DNA of 64,000 bases from Streblospio benedicti (GCA_019095985.1 CM032660.1:18850431-18914430); one strand, 5' to 3'. Counted from the first letter of the stretch, positions 35,558-48,749 are shown. The notes: a model not told the origin generated them from the sequence alone. Numbers and translations: made by a program.

Positions 35558-35630
35558 CAGTTTTGCTAACTGCTGTTGGAATCATCGGAACGTCAGGCGG
35601 TCGACCCTGCTGATTCCTGCTGAGAATCGA
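35558..35630 (+). repeat. left arm of inverted repeat bounding the Penelope-like fragment
   Basis: Plus-strand CAGTTTTGCTAACTGCTGTT and following GGAATCATCGGAACG, TTCCTGCTGAGAATC match the reverse complement of 36587-36674 with modest divergence. Confidence 0.75.
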
Positions 35631-36586
35631 GTAATGAACTCGCTAGAGCTGTTGTCCCACCTCGTCACGGTTCACGACCTGCCTGTTCGATCAGATATGC
35701 ACAGCTTCTTTCATGGTTCCTGTCTTCAAACCACTCTACATCACACTTGCTCCTTCAAAGTCTCCATCTATGTGCTGGTTCATGTGGTCCGTGGTACCTC
35801 TTTTATTCAGTTCGGCCAGAGATTCTTTCTTTGTGAATCTAGGGTAAGCCCCTTTCTTGTTACCTTCCATGTTTTTAAAATGTTCCATCACTCTGGAACC
35901 AAACCTTCTTCAAGTTCCACCGTTGTTCACACGATTTGCATGGAATTTGATACACTATTTCAATCTTATCCTGTTATCCACATTGCCTTTCGGGTGTACT
36001 GAGACATTCTGGAAGGTTTTGGTTTCAGTGTCTTTATAGCCAGATCGGCCACAGAGTGCTTGTTCAGTATGTCATAGAAAAACTCCAGTCACAACTTGCA
36101 CAAAAGATAGCTTGTCCTTGAGATCTTTCTGCTTCTTTTTCTGTTCTTGCTCTAATCATTTTTGTTTAGGTCTATTCTGAATGACCATTCAAGGATGCTC
36201 AGAGATTCAACTACGTGTTGTTTGTTCTTCTTTCATCTTGTCTTCTGCCTCAGTCACTTAGTCTGAAGTCTTTCCACGAGAGTACGTATGACACCCATCA
36301 TGATTGTGTTGTAATGGTTGGTGTGAAGAGAAATGTACATATTGGTTAGCATGAGTTTTTTCCTGTATATCAACAGTTTCACTGTACAGTCTTGTTTCTG
36401 CAGGATGAGTGTCCAGACTCTAGAGGGGATCACGTCATCGCTTTCCTCTTCATGGATGAACTTTATTATCACTAGTGGCACCTTCAGTGTTGAGATGGTC
36501 CTTGAGGTTTTGAGTTTCTCCTTTACTTATTTTCTACAGTATATTGTCAAAATATATAGTGTTTTTAGAGGTGAGGATGTTTAGGT

Positions 36587-36674
36587 CCAGATTCTCGGCA
36601 GGAACCGGTAGGAGTGATCGCTTGACATACCCAGATGGTCGTTCCAATGATTCCAACAGTAGCTGGCAAAACTG
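36587..36674 (-). repeat. right arm of inverted repeat bounding the Penelope-like fragment
   Basis: Minus-strand CAGTTTTGCCAGCTACTGTT, GGAATCATTGGAACG and TTCCTGCCGAGAATC repeat the left arm in the same order. Inverted terminal fragments are common in Penelope-like insertions. Confidence 0.75.
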
Positions 36675-37394
36675 AAAATGTAATTAAAAAACATGATGTG
36701 TATTGATGAAAATTGTATATATTGATACTTACACAACCAATACAAAGAACACATTCGAAGATGAAAAGATGTTATTGGGATGTTGGAACGATAAGGGGGT
36801 TGGGGGCAATAATATATATAATGGATCTGGCACAGGGAGCCACACTGTTCACGTATTGATCATATGGTAGTGAAGTTGTTTTGGTATCTTTTCAATACTA
36901 TCAAATTATCCTAAGAAAGATGCGAGTGTATTATACACAACGATTGTGTGTAGGTGCGTGTGTGTTTGCATGTCCGAACCTTGCAGCATATGTATCCATA
37001 TGCAGTAAGTAATGACGTTATCATTACGACTGTGACAGTTCCACGAACTAAGCTTGTATATTATCACTCATTACACGTAGCTGACATCTTGTAGTAAATC
37101 CTGTACGGACCATTCACGTATCACCAGGAACAGCACATCCTATTCCTGGTATCATATGATCTTTTGTATTGCGCGAAACGTGTACAATTTTGCCTGCACT
37201 GCCCACCAGCACACAATGAAAATAATCCCTGGATCTGCCGCTGCCTGAGGTCACTGCCTTGATCACTTTATTTTGTATGGTACAGCCATGTCCTGCCATT
37301 AGGGATGCCTCAACAACAAGGACACCTTGTCATTAGGCAGGGCGAGAAATGTTACCAATATGAAGGTTCGCGACGATGAAACAATTGTAGTGTA

Positions 37395-37550
37395 TGGCCA
37401 GGTCACAGTGGGGGCCCGGGGGTGGGGGGGACTTTCCATCAAAAATACCTTATTTTCATAGGGTTTTTGGCACGTTCGCTATCGATCGAGCGTACGAAAC
37501 CCATGAGATCCCGTAAGTGCGCCCCCTTTTCTGAAAACCTGGATCTGCCA
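37395..37550. mobile_element. MITE-like element ending in TGGC...GATCCAGG
   Basis: The right end (reverse complement) reads TGGCAGATCCAGG followed by A-rich then GGGGGCGCA. The left end is TGGCCAGG with a G-rich run. Ends and internal layout resemble 54063-54260 and 44272-44360, suggesting a non-autonomous DNA transposon family. Terminal match on the left is imperfect. Confidence 0.4.
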
Positions 37551-37767
37551 GTATAATTTAAGCACAGAGTTGGTCTCAATATTCATTGCGGTGGTCTTAC
37601 ACAGCTGTTCATATTTCCTAGCACACACAACACCCTCCTCCACCATCCATAAAACACGCAAACAACCAACACCACAGCGGCTGTTTTGACATACGTGATA
37701 AAATAGCTGTGTGTGATAAATGGCGCGGACTGGTGTCTGCCAAGTCTTAATATTACTATCACTTTAT

Positions 37768-37790
37768 CCCGCCGCCGCCGCCGCCGCTCC
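37768..37790. repeat. (CCG)n microsatellite
   Basis: About seven CCG units within a moderately GC-rich patch of the upstream region. Confidence 0.9.
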
Positions 37791-38052
37791 TACCACCAAA
37801 ATGTCATTATGTGCTTGGCGACCACTTAGCGGGTGTCAAATTGCTGCATGTGTCATCTTTACGAGTTGCCATGATAACAATGGCCATTTAATTGTGGAAA
37901 ATGGACGCGGCGTAAACGTTGGGACGTGTAAGTGGGGCTGATAACGGGCGCGTGTGTGTGAGGCGGTCAGATGGGGGCTTGTGGAGGGAGGGGCGGGGGG
38001 CACTTGGCTACAACACAACAGTCGCTGGTCGGTTTTAGGAGTCTTACTGATG

Positions 38053-38132
38053 CTACAGCAGGAGCAGGAGGAGCAGCTACATGAGAAACAGCAGGAGAAA
38101 CAGCAGGAGAAGCAGCAGCAGCAGCAGAAACA

Positions 38133-38165
<33 letters not shown>

Positions 38166-38190
38166 GCAGCAGGAGCAGAGCCAGCAGCAG

Positions 38191-38229
<39 letters not shown>

Positions 38230-38235
38230 CGCCAA
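38053..38235 (+). repeat. CAG/CAR trinucleotide repeat, about 180 bp
   Basis: Long run of CAG broken by GAG, AAG and CAA triplets. It would read as polyglutamine in one plus frame (37954-38508), polyserine in another and polyalanine on the minus strand. The flanks have no protein-like conservation, no domain and no splice context that I can support, so I treat it as a microsatellite in non-coding DNA. Confidence 0.85.
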
Positions 38236-39222
38236 CATCAACCCCTTTTGGCTTCATTTAGGATGAACAACCATAGCAATCTAACTCAAATTGTAATAAT
38301 TAATGATATAAGTTGCATTGTGTATGTAAGCACGGCGCACGAAACTGTTGCATTGGATGGAGCTACGTGGTGCCTGGTGGGAGGTCTACAGACTCCACGC
38401 CTTCTCAATCAAATGCAGACGATGTGGGCACTGAGAGGGTCTCAGGTCTGCCCCGCTGTCTGGGGGATTTCAAATGTCCCCAAAGTTACAGAAGATTGTG
38501 ATAGTTAGGATTAGGATTACATGTATCAGAATGAACAGAATGGCTTGATCACGAAGAACAACTTTGTGACTACTTAGTTAGCATGGACCGTCAACGTATG
38601 CACCTGTCATAGAATTCATTGTAACACGTATAACTTTATTCAAATCCTTAAATCCAAAAATCCCACAAATGCTAATTTCACACCACACACAAACCACACC
38701 ATTAAAACGTGACCCATTTTTATTAACATACACACACACATATCCACTAGCATTGCATACCAATGACCAGACCGTCATAAACCCGACGCCTTTAACATCT
38801 AAAAGCAAACACCTCGCGCCCCATATAATCTTATCTTAAGACAATAGAGCGGCCGCGGTGGGTGTAAAGAGCATCTTACGTCGTAATTGGTGTTTGCCAG
38901 ACGACACGGGGCTCGGGCTGTCAACACGCCGGGTGCCGCGATGTCTGCGGGCCGGGCAGCCCCGTATCAGCAGACGACAGTGTTTATGGGCTTGTGTACT
39001 CTGTGAGGTGTAACGTGATAGGCAGTGTCGATATCTAAGCCAATATTGACAGTGATGAGAGCTGCTATACTAGTGGACGACGATACGATATGTAACAGTT
39101 GTTGTGAGGAAGCTGCTGCTGGTGGTCGTGGTGGTGGAAATGGAAGGCACTTGGCATGCATGCTTCCTCTTGTGTAGGTGTGTACCTGTTGCTATTCGTG
39201 ACTGGGTGATTGTTTGTGTAAT

Positions 39223-39345
39223 TGGGTGAGTAAGTGAGTGAGTGAGTGAGCTCAGGGAGGCAGACAGGCATGCAGGCAGACAGGCATGCATGCATGCAGG
39301 CAGGCAGGCAGGCAGCCAACCAACCAGCCAGCCAGCCAGGCAGCA
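39223..39345. repeat. tetranucleotide arrays (GTGA)n then (GCAG/GCAT)n and (CAGC)n
   Basis: TGAGTGAG units pass into GGCAGACAGGCATGCA variants and then CAGC/CAAC units, an evolving tetranucleotide microsatellite. Confidence 0.9.
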
Positions 39346-40612
39346 AGGTAGTAAGGCACCATTTGCAATATGCCCTTTTGTTTGTTTGCTTGTTTGCTGT
39401 GAGGCTTACTTTCATTTGGAAAAAAACACATCGTTCATGAAAGTAGAGAGGTATTGCATCATCACACATTGAATAGCTGATAAGAAATAAAAATTAGCTG
39501 CACTATGCTTTGGGCGTGATAATTTATGAGGCTTCTTGCAACAGGTCTGTTTGGTGACCAGGATTATGACACCACCAGCAGTTTGGTGGTGATAAATGGG
39601 TGGGAGGTCTGATGATCGTCAGTTTGTTAGTCTACGTAACCCGACTAACATTGATTCACTTGATAAGAGAGTGATACATTATTTGTGAGGAGATATCCAA
39701 TCCAATGTACATATAATTAGTGCTTAGCAGATTAATCTTTTGATCCCAGTTAAGTCAAGATTGAAGCTTCTGCTTCACATTGTTGCATTTGTTTCTAGAT
39801 TTCAGCACAAAAGTTCCGGACTCATTAAAATATCATGTTAGAGAACACATTTAATGCTACTGTTTTATACTCTACACTCTTGACGAGAGGGCAAAGATTT
39901 CACTTTTAAAGTTATTGCTGAAGTAAATACACATACCAATTATTTCCACGTAATCAATACTGTCTTTTCAGTATAAGAAGTAGTTGAAGTTTTCTCATAA
40001 TTGGTATGATATCATGTTAAGCGATAATAATACTGAGTACGTTATGATATGATATATTTTATAATAAAAAAACTGAGAAGATCTATGCACAGTTATGATG
40101 TAGGTATAGGATCTACCTGTCTCCTGTGACATTTGATAAGTTTTACTGTACTCTAAGTTCTATCAATGATTAATAAGTTTGAAGAAGTGAAACTCATTAT
40201 ATTACCCTAAATCCTTTTTAATAGCTCTTATCATGTTGCTGATGAACTAGATAAGGCATTGATTATCAACCCTATAGTGTCTGTTCTACAGGACACACTA
40301 GACACAGCTGAAGAAATCAGAGATTAACATCTCAATGATGATGAAAGATGTGAAAATCATCATATGTCCAGAGAGTTCAAGTGGTACACTGGCCGCAGCT
40401 GCTACCAACCCTGCATTTGATCGTGTAGTCTTTACTCCTACTTCATACACACTTAAAAATGATAGAGTTCTATAGATGTGTATAGGCAGATTCAATATAT
40501 TCAAATATACAAAAATAGTGCAGACACCGTTTCGGATATTGGTTCATAAAAAACCCTCAAGAAGAGCAGATAGAAACATAGACCAATATTCCAGAAATAT
40601 TGTCTAAAAAGT

Positions 40613-40870
40613 AGGTTGTGATGGTTGGGTTGTGGGTGGTGGTGGTTTTTTGGTGGGTGGTGATGGTTGAGCTGTGGGTGGTGATGGTTGTTGGGTTGTG
40701 GGTGGTGATGGTTGGGTTCTATCTACCCACCCAGCCATCAATCAGTCATGCCAGAAAGTGAGCAAGCAAGTCAGCTCGTCAGCCAACCAATAGTTAACAA
40801 TTCGCAAGCAAGAATGCCAGTCAGCCATCTAACTAACCAGCCAGCCAAGTAACCAGCCACTCACATATCA
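40613..40870. repeat. GT-rich minisatellite (GGTGGTGATGGTTGGGTTGT variants) followed by CAGC/CAAC degenerate array
   Basis: Four or more copies of a unit of about 20-25 bp at 40613-40718, then a degenerate CAGCCAACCAA-type stretch to about 40870. Confidence 0.8.
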
Positions 40871-43527
40871 GATCAGCAAAGCGCACCCAGCCGCATATAC
40901 TGAACCACTAACTCAATCATAGCGTAACAGAGTTTTGACTGAGCTTTAAAAAGAAATTGGCGGTCGTCAAGACTATCACCAATCAATATAGAAAGTCAGG
41001 TGTTTTAATTAATATCTGAGTGAGTCCTCTGAGTTAGCAACCAATCACCAAGCACGGCGAGGCATCAATTATTCATGCGTACTATTTTTTAAGAGTTCAG
41101 TCACCTGAACTAATGGGATTATAGAGTTTAATATTGTGAAACATTGGATTGAGTACTATTTCGTAGAAAATGTTTACTTATTTCATAAAATGTTCTATTG
41201 CTTCGGTTGCTTATTGCAAATATATTTGAACAGTAATATTTTTTTATGCACGTATACGTGTGAAAAATATATTAGACATATACATGTCGATCAGTGGACC
41301 TTCAAAAGTTTCCACATTTATTTTTCAATTTAAGCCTAGGACACATCTGGCAGTACTGCCTCTTCACTGCCTCTCGTCTCTCTACTACAAAAACTTAAAG
41401 AAGACCTTGGATCAGTGTGTGTCCAGTGCGACAAAAGTTCGTTGAAAACCCGTTTTTGGAGGCAGTACGGATACAGTAGCGGGAGCTTGACATGCCAAAC
41501 GTTCTCTATCGCTAACTAAACAGTTGGCTGGTCAGTACACCAAGCTATACGTTATTACATGCATTAGCCACACAGACTCTAAAACAAGTACCTTCAAAAT
41601 GTCTGCATTGCAGGCTGTGCCCTACGCAGGAATACTTGCAAGATGTGATCTATATTATATTTTAAAATAACCGTATACGGCCTATGGCCATGTTGAATTT
41701 AGGTAATCTGTGAGCTTTTGTATGTGTTACAATCGCAAATTAACTCACACAAAATGCTTATTTATTTACACACAATCATGAAATCTGCTGTAAATGGAGT
41801 AATGCAAAACAACATTGGGAGAGAAAGTTAAAACTACTATACATGTACATACACACATAGCATTATACGTCAAAATATTAATTAGTTTGGCATATAAGTA
41901 AAAAATATTTTTTGGTGCTATCAGAATACTTAACACAAAATGAAGCACCTATTGCTTTGTAAATGTCCTAAGTTATATCACACGCTAGAGCGGATTTCAT
42001 TTATATAATATATTGTGCTCAGTAAAAAGGCGCTACCTTTGCCGCAAAATAATCGCTGAGTATAAATCGGGTTAGTCGCTCGATTAGACTCGAACTCACG
42101 TGGTTAGTTCATGTGTTGTCCTTTGTAATTATTTAATGGCTATGAAACAACTGTAGAGTAGCATACCACAGCACAATAATGTTATGACACATGTTTAATG
42201 AGCCAGTGTCATATGTTTTATTACTGTTATGGTATTAAAAGCGTACATACTATTATTAGTCTATGTCTCTTAATTATGTCAAAATGACACTACGTGAGAA
42301 ATGCGTGATATAATCCCTGAGAACTTCTACGCAGCAGAAGACACCCAGGTCTACCATGGCCCAGAGTTCCAAGGAAAAATCGTTAACAAAATGAACACAG
42401 TCAGGCGTCTTCTTATATGATTATCATAAATGCACAAGAAAAAAACAAAAAAACAAAAAACAACAACAACAAAAAAAAAACAAAAAAAAACTCCAATGTT
42501 AAGCTCTGTTTTCAACTTACCACTGTACAAATGCATGAAAATGTAATTCTTTAAATTGATGTTATTTTTAGGACAAGTCATTGGAAACAGTGTGGCAATC
42601 AGGCAATAAATTTGATTTTGTACCTTTGATACGTCATGGACAGTGGGGATGATTCGTGACGGTGTGACAGTGATTGATTGTGTTTGTAGTTAAGCTGTTT
42701 TCCAGATGACAGGTTGGCGTTTATCGTAGGTTCTTCTTTGACCATCAGTTCACAAGTTGACTCTAACCAAAGTGGACGCATAACTTTTCTGTTGTCAAGC
42801 GAAACATTTTGCTATTCAAATTTATTTGTTTAATAGCAAGAAGGATGAGCGACATGAACGTACAAGGACCTAACTTTTCCACTTTCGCATGTTGCATGCA
42901 TGTCGCTTTTGCTTGCTGTTGTTAGTTTGTCTCTCCACACATTTAGTATCTGCTTTAGATGTATCTTATTTTTGTTTATTTTTAGAGTCAATCTTATATT
43001 TTTTTGTTTTCAAATTGCATGAATCTAAACTTAGACACGTTACCTTATTTATAAATATACATACTAAATGGTACCTTAACTCTTTGTTGTGATTTCTTGA
43101 ATATTGTCACATAAAATAACTATGATTTGACATTGTAAGTTATTTACAGCATAGTGACACTACTCAAATTGTTAGGAAGAAACATGCAAATAGATATAGA
43201 ATCAAACATTTACACAAAATGACATGCAAAACACTGAACTAGAACCCCTGCGAATTTGGCTCAATCTATCCTGACTTTGAGTTCTGACCATAGAAATGAT
43301 TAAAATGGTGTGAACCATATAAACATGAGCCCTGCACCAGTTCAACCAGCTAGGTGTAAACTCGCGTCCAGCTCACTGCTCTCTGTGATTTCTTCTTGTT
43401 ATTCCAGGCCTGGTATGTAACTATTGGGAGAAATGAAGCAAGGATCAAAAGATTGCCGATTGTCAGTGTCATGTTCTGGGAGTCTAGTATCAGTACGGAA
43501 GTATCTCAATTAAGGCAATCTCTAGAA

Positions 43528-43674
43528 AGAGACCACCTCTATAATAAGACCATATTTCGTGGTCTTCTTAAGTCTTCTTAAATGGAAAGTTGTAAAAGTT
43601 AAGCATATCCTTCTCCAAATTGAGACCACTTCAGACCAGTATCGAGTGGTCCTAATAGAGAGGGTCTTAAATGT
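43528..43674. mobile_element. fold-back MITE-like repeat, AGACCACCTC family, copy A
   Basis: Left word AGACCACCTCTATAATAAG with right word TGGTCCTAATAGAGAGGGTC forms an imperfect inverted repeat about 100 bp apart. The left word recurs at 48780 and relatives lie at 48070-48120, so this is a dispersed family. Confidence 0.5.
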
Positions 43675-44271
43675 ACCGTATTTTGTATTGAAAGACGTAC
43701 ATTGATCTTAATATGTCCGGGAACTTAAGTACAACATTAAAGTTGACTTTAGATGAAATTACAATTGTGGAAGGTTGTTTTCATGATGTTGTTGGATATG
43801 ATAAGTTGTTTCTGTTGTCAATATATACGTAAGGTGAAACATAAGGTGAAACGTCACATTTCAAAGGTTAATAAGTACATTTGTCTGTGAGCAAAGCAAT
43901 GGCATATTACGCACACATATACATGATCACCTGATCCAGGGTCCACCTTGTCCATGCCGGTGTATCACGTATTGTCCAAAACAAAACACATCAACAGCAA
44001 AGAAATATATGTAACAAGATGTAAGCTATATGTCCGTATCTGTGGCCATGTCCAGAAGTGTCCACCCACCAGCGAATCAAAGAGCAAAGAGTCGAGCAAG
44101 CAATGCACATATCAAATTGAAGAATAATACACCTCTAATATCAATGACATGTGTTCACATTTCTTACATGCATGGAAACTGGGAAAGTATAGTTAATAAT
44201 CTTCACGACACACACAAGTTTCTACATTCTAAAGTTTAATTCACCTAGACCATTTTTGTTCCACCAGAATA

Positions 44272-44360
44272 GCAGATCCAGGACGAAACGGTGTATGAAA
44301 ATACACATTTTGGCGGCAAAGGAGAGCTAAAAATGGGCGCCCCCTGCATTTGCCGTTGCA
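44272..44360. mobile_element. MITE-like fragment with GCAGATCCAGG end
   Basis: Begins AGCAGATCCAGG and ends near GGGCGCCCCCTGC, matching the end words of the element at 37395-37550. Probably a truncated relative. Confidence 0.35.
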
Positions 44361-45259
44361 CTCCATAATAATCTAGGCCTACTAATTCGACCTATTTTAT
44401 TAACCACGTCAAAGCGAGTGCGACATGCGAAGCAATTTGCTAAAATAAACGCATTCAGTGTTAAATTATTTGATGACAGTCGCAGCCCTTTAGATCATGG
44501 AGGCGGCCGATCAAATTATGGACGTAACTCGATTCGCATCAAATATGGCGGCCTGTGATCTGCGCCAGCTTCCGGGTCAGACGCAAAATGTCGGTTGGTA
44601 ACGAGGTTAGCGCGCCAGTTATGCCATTGTGCCGTACTCGCTCATTTCGCCATTTCAGCCGAAAACCCGGTTAGCCGAGATCATTTTAGAAGGGGAAATG
44701 CAATGAAGTGTCAAGAAAGATTCAATTGGTGTCACGACTTGCCAATTGTGACTGTCGAAAATCAACGCACACAGTGTTGGCGTTATTCGGTTAGACGGGC
44801 GGGCGACGCGATATGCGATTTGCCGTATGGAACTGTGGACTCGATGACTTTTTTAATTCTTTCTTTTTATCTTTTATTTGTTGTAAGGGTACATTCTTAG
44901 ACTGATGTTGAAATGCTTATTTCCGAGTGTGGTGGTGCAGAGAGAAGCTTTTCTTTTGCATATGCCCAGTCTGACTTTAGGTTCATGTGTGATATGTTCA
45001 TCTAATATGTATGTAGACGATCTTTGTTCAATTTTCTTACAATTCTCTCCTCTACAAATCACATGCACGCAGCAGTGATCATGATAGAATTTCTTATATA
45101 TGCATGCATCGAGCGCGCTTTGGTTAGAAATAGCTGCACTTCCCCAAAAGTCACGTATGTAGCATCCAAACGAATGCCAAAGACACACAACAATAAATAA
45201 AGTGTTAATGAACACCTCTAGATTGAAAAAAGAGAGAAAGAAAAATGACAAGATAAAAA

Positions 45260-45960
45260 CTCCCCCTCCCGCTGCCGCCATCCCGGCTCCCCAATCGGCG
45301 CCATATGGAGTCCGCCATCACAAAAACTCACAGCACCATCATTACGCATTAAACGGCCATAAAACTCGCCACGCTCGAGATCTCTGTCTATAGACCGTCC
45401 CCGTCCACGCCGAGAGCCCAACACTCGGGGCCGGCGTGTCCGCAGGCGCCCAGGCCTCTCGTGCCCGCCGCCTCGCCGGCGCCAAGTCACGCCCAAGTGG
45501 CGAGCCCTCGGCCCCCGCGCCGGGCTCCAAACTCTAGGGCCTCGCTGGCGTAAGTGGCCCGCGGGAGAGCTCCCTCTCCTGGCTGTCGTTTCTCCCACAA
45601 GCTCGGCAATCACGCCAAAATTGGTGTCGCTTTCTAACACTCGAGGCGGCGCTGTCATCCCCATTGGACGTCATTTGGAGCGGTTCAACGGGACGTTTAT
45701 TGTATTATCGTCCTCCCAAACGTCAGGCTTTTGAGCCCCCCGCCACTTTGCTCAGTGCTTTCCAACAGTAGCCCGCCGCCAAGCGGTAATTGTGTCAGAC
45801 ACTATGAATAATGGCAAATTGGCAGAAATTGCGGGCATTGTGGCTCGGCTATCGAGGGTTTCGCTGACGACGCCGGCGTTTTACATATTTTGCGGGATAT
45901 CTGGCGCCGGCAGACGAGACGGAATGTTTCGCCACGTTCGTCGTTCTCCTAACACGCAGT
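45260..45960. promoter_or_regulatory. GC-rich upstream island
   Basis: CpG-rich block about 18.5 kb upstream of the Tbx2/3 start, with several GGCGCC palindromes (about 45297, 45444, 45477, 45902). The last is followed after 1-3 bases by CAGACGAG. A 148-codon minus frame covers part of it but is low-complexity Arg/Gly-rich with no domain. Candidate enhancer or unannotated promoter. Confidence 0.4.
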
Positions 45961-48009
45961 GACAACTGTTTTCAATGTGATAGCATCCGCGATACTTCAA
46001 TTGACGCTGTCCATTTAGATTCAAACATGACATTGGAATGTTTCAATGTTTATCAAACACTTCACACAGGAACAGTCACTTCATTAATTCCATACACTGG
46101 GTCACAACGCACTCGGCATTTTGTGTCGGGACAGTCGGAGATGTCGTTATGACGCTCTCCGCCCATGCACGTAACTTTGAATATGAATGTGGCAGACACT
46201 GTTAATGTGTGCTTAATTACATGATTCTGTTAAAAACAGATAAAAGGGCGATATTGGTGAGATAAATTGCACATTCTTTTATCTGGATAATGATTACAAA
46301 AACCCCGTTAGGTTTAGGATTACCAACGATGTACATAAACTCACCCACCGTGGCATTTCTCATTTCTAATTTATAAATACTTCAATGACAACTGCTCAAA
46401 TTACAATCATAACCGTATGATAAAATGAACAAAACCTGTGAAAACAACACACAAAACTTCACCTAATGTCATGCCTGCAATAAATTACATTAGGTAATCA
46501 GCAGCAGTCCAACAACGTCCCAATTTTTATAAATTAAGTGTGACAAACGTCATGGTTCTATCGCCTTGCTACCATTAGCCTGGCTCGCAACATGGTCATA
46601 TTATGTTCGGTTGCGCCAAGTCGCCCCTGGCACTGTCATTTGTATTGCTACTGTCTCTCTTTTTTGTACTTTAGTGTTGGGCCATTTTAAGAATATTTGT
46701 ATTTTGGACATTGCCTGCTGCAGTGTTAATACTTGTAGGTGTCTGTGCCATAATTGTTATGCGAGTTTACGTATTTGTTTCCTATTATTGCCCATTTCAT
46801 GTAACACTTTCACATTTGTATATGGAACGGAAAGTGGTGTCCAGGTGTTAAAGTGATGAATGTCAAAGTGCATTTTTAATTTTATTATACGATAACAAAA
46901 TTTAAAAAAAGGAGAAAGAGATATTGGGAATATTTGAACTCAGCTTAGTGAGGGTACGGTTAGTGAAGAGGTAATACGTATTTTCGTATTCAATTTGATC
47001 AGTATGCCATCCACAATTTGCCAGAACTGCACATTTACCTAAGTGACTTCCCTTTATTGTATTCAATACACAGCCATTCATGACAGTTTTCTATCAAATG
47101 GATTCTTTCAAAAGTATACTAGTAAAACATAATCTATGCATATTACATGAGCTTCATTATATACGTACATGTTGCACCGATGTAAACAACACACCTCCAG
47201 CTAATGCCAAAAACTGACAATCATTCACACTTGGATTTGTGGTCAATAATCATCACAACATCACCACAACCAGTCAACTAACATCACCTCAACTCCTCCC
47301 CATCCTCAAATTCCCCGCCCCACCCCACCCCCATCCCATTATACCCTGATCAAGGCGTTCTAATCAGCCAAATAAGTGTTATCAAAGGCGCCGCTTCGTG
47401 GTTGCGCATCCTTGCTGCGCAGGCCAAATCCCTCAGCTTCCGTGTGGACGCGTCGATTGAGAGTCGATGTAATCCACTTAGGGAGTACTGCAGAGCCTTG
47501 TAACAAAATGATCCGCACGCCAGTGCTCGTGTCTGGGGATTAATTGATTTTTTTGGTCTGTTCTTTTCCCCCCTCAGATGGAGTTGTACAGTACAACCTT
47601 TGTGTATGGAGAACACACAAACGCTGGTCTCATTTAAGTTGTCTCAGTAGTGAGGTGGTCTATTTACTGTGATTCGTAGTGATCTGTTTCTGTAGCTGTG
47701 GAACCGTAAGGATATGTCTTTTTACAGGGGTGGTTTCCTTACACAAGTGGTGTTATCTGGAGGTTTTTACTGTGTGCATGTTTGAAGTTGCGTGTTGCGT
47801 TTTGGACTTGAGCGTGGTGAGGGTGGGATGGGTTTAAGGTGTGCCTGTGTGGGTGTAGGGCTAGGTAGGTGTGTGTGGAATCTTGTTAATGTATTTTGGG
47901 AAGTTTTTTATTTCTTATTTATTCATGAAGCTTTTGATATGCGGCTGCTTCCAGCATAGCCAATATGTTTTCTAGCGTCCACGTTCAATTGTAACATACA
48001 TAAATATTT

Positions 48010-48200
48010 AGTGGACCATTAGTGGACCACGCATTGTATAACTGATATACTTGAGAACCCGTCTATTTATACCCCCTGGGGACAGATCTCAAGTGGTCTC
48101 AATAGAGATGCGGTCTTGATTGGACGTTCATGAAGGTTTTTCCTTAAAAGTTTGGGTCGGTCAAAGATGGTCTTGTCGTTTTTGGAGCTCGATTCAATTG
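48010..48200. mobile_element. AGACCACCTC-family repeat, copy B (diverged)
   Basis: Contains AAGTGGTCTCAATAGAGATG and GTGGACCA words, the reverse-oriented relatives of the family's end word. Borders are approximate. Confidence 0.35.
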
Positions 48201-48749
48201 ACAATTTCATAGATATGTGCTGTGCATTGTAACATTAATTATACAATTGTCTCCAATTATCTCTGACTACACTGAGTGCATGATTCCCAAAAATAAATGT
48301 CACAAATGCACATTCAACACCAACAGTCAATTGAGTACTCAAAATATTGCATATTGAAATATGCTATTTCTGGTGAAGATTGTCCCGACAGTAAGGCCGA
48401 CTGAGTCCATATCAATATCAGGCGACATCGCGGAAGGCCGCTATAGTATCGGATTAGTGTGATTAGGAGCAAGATGGTGTTAATTCTGCCGCTCATTATC
48501 CTGTTCACTGCAATAGTCAATATGGTCGCACACGTTATGTGTTGAGTCTATATTTAACTAATAAGTGAACAGTTGTGGATCCAGCCCCGCCCCATATGAT
48601 TTTTAGCCAAGCCCAGAACTCACTCAGTTTTGGGATGAATGTATTTTGGTCGCAATTTAACCACCACCTCTTCCACAAAATCCTACTTCACCTTTCCAAA
48701 TCGAGCCCACCACTTTCTCCAACCACCCTGCTTGTCAGACCAACTAGAC

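Larger units (their letters stand above)
35558..36674 (-). mobile_element. decayed Penelope-like retroelement fragment (RT C-terminal part plus GIY-YIG-type linker/endonuclease region)
   Basis: On the minus strand, 36481-36254 reads LLIYRK and GVIRTL, motifs at the end of Penelope-like reverse transcriptases. Further on, NVSVHPK and VYQIPCKSCE (about 35955-35926) match the entry into the GIY-YIG endonuclease region of these elements, followed by TDHMNQH and NRDE-like words. The two ends carry an inverted repeat (35558-35630 against 36587-36674). The element is 5'-truncated and broken in several places, so it is a fossil and not expected to be active. It lacks capsid and envelope genes; Penelope-like elements are non-LTR-type retroelements. 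Family is assigned from motif memory, not a search. Confidence 0.75.
36680..45260. other. upstream non-coding region, no gene recognised
   Basis: AT-rich DNA with microsatellites and MITE-like pieces described separately. CAGACGAC occurs twice within 81 bp (38898 and 38971) in a small GC-rich block at about 38850-38990. A patch near 44500-44600 carries a YY1-type ATATGGCGGCC. No coding exon recognised. Confidence 0.55.

Noticed and set aside
37954-38508. Possible polyglutamine protein on the plus strand
   Set aside because: The frame is held open by the CAG tract; flanking residues look random and the other frames (polyserine, polyalanine) are equally open.
42080-42110. GTTCGAGTC-like word on the minus strand suggesting a tRNA T-arm
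   Set aside because: No pairing T-stem, no D-arm, anticodon arm or acceptor stem found around it.
45218-45664. 148-codon minus frame over a GC-rich island
   Set aside because: Low-complexity Arg/Gly/Pro composition typical of translated CpG-rich DNA, no domain recognised, other frames also open.
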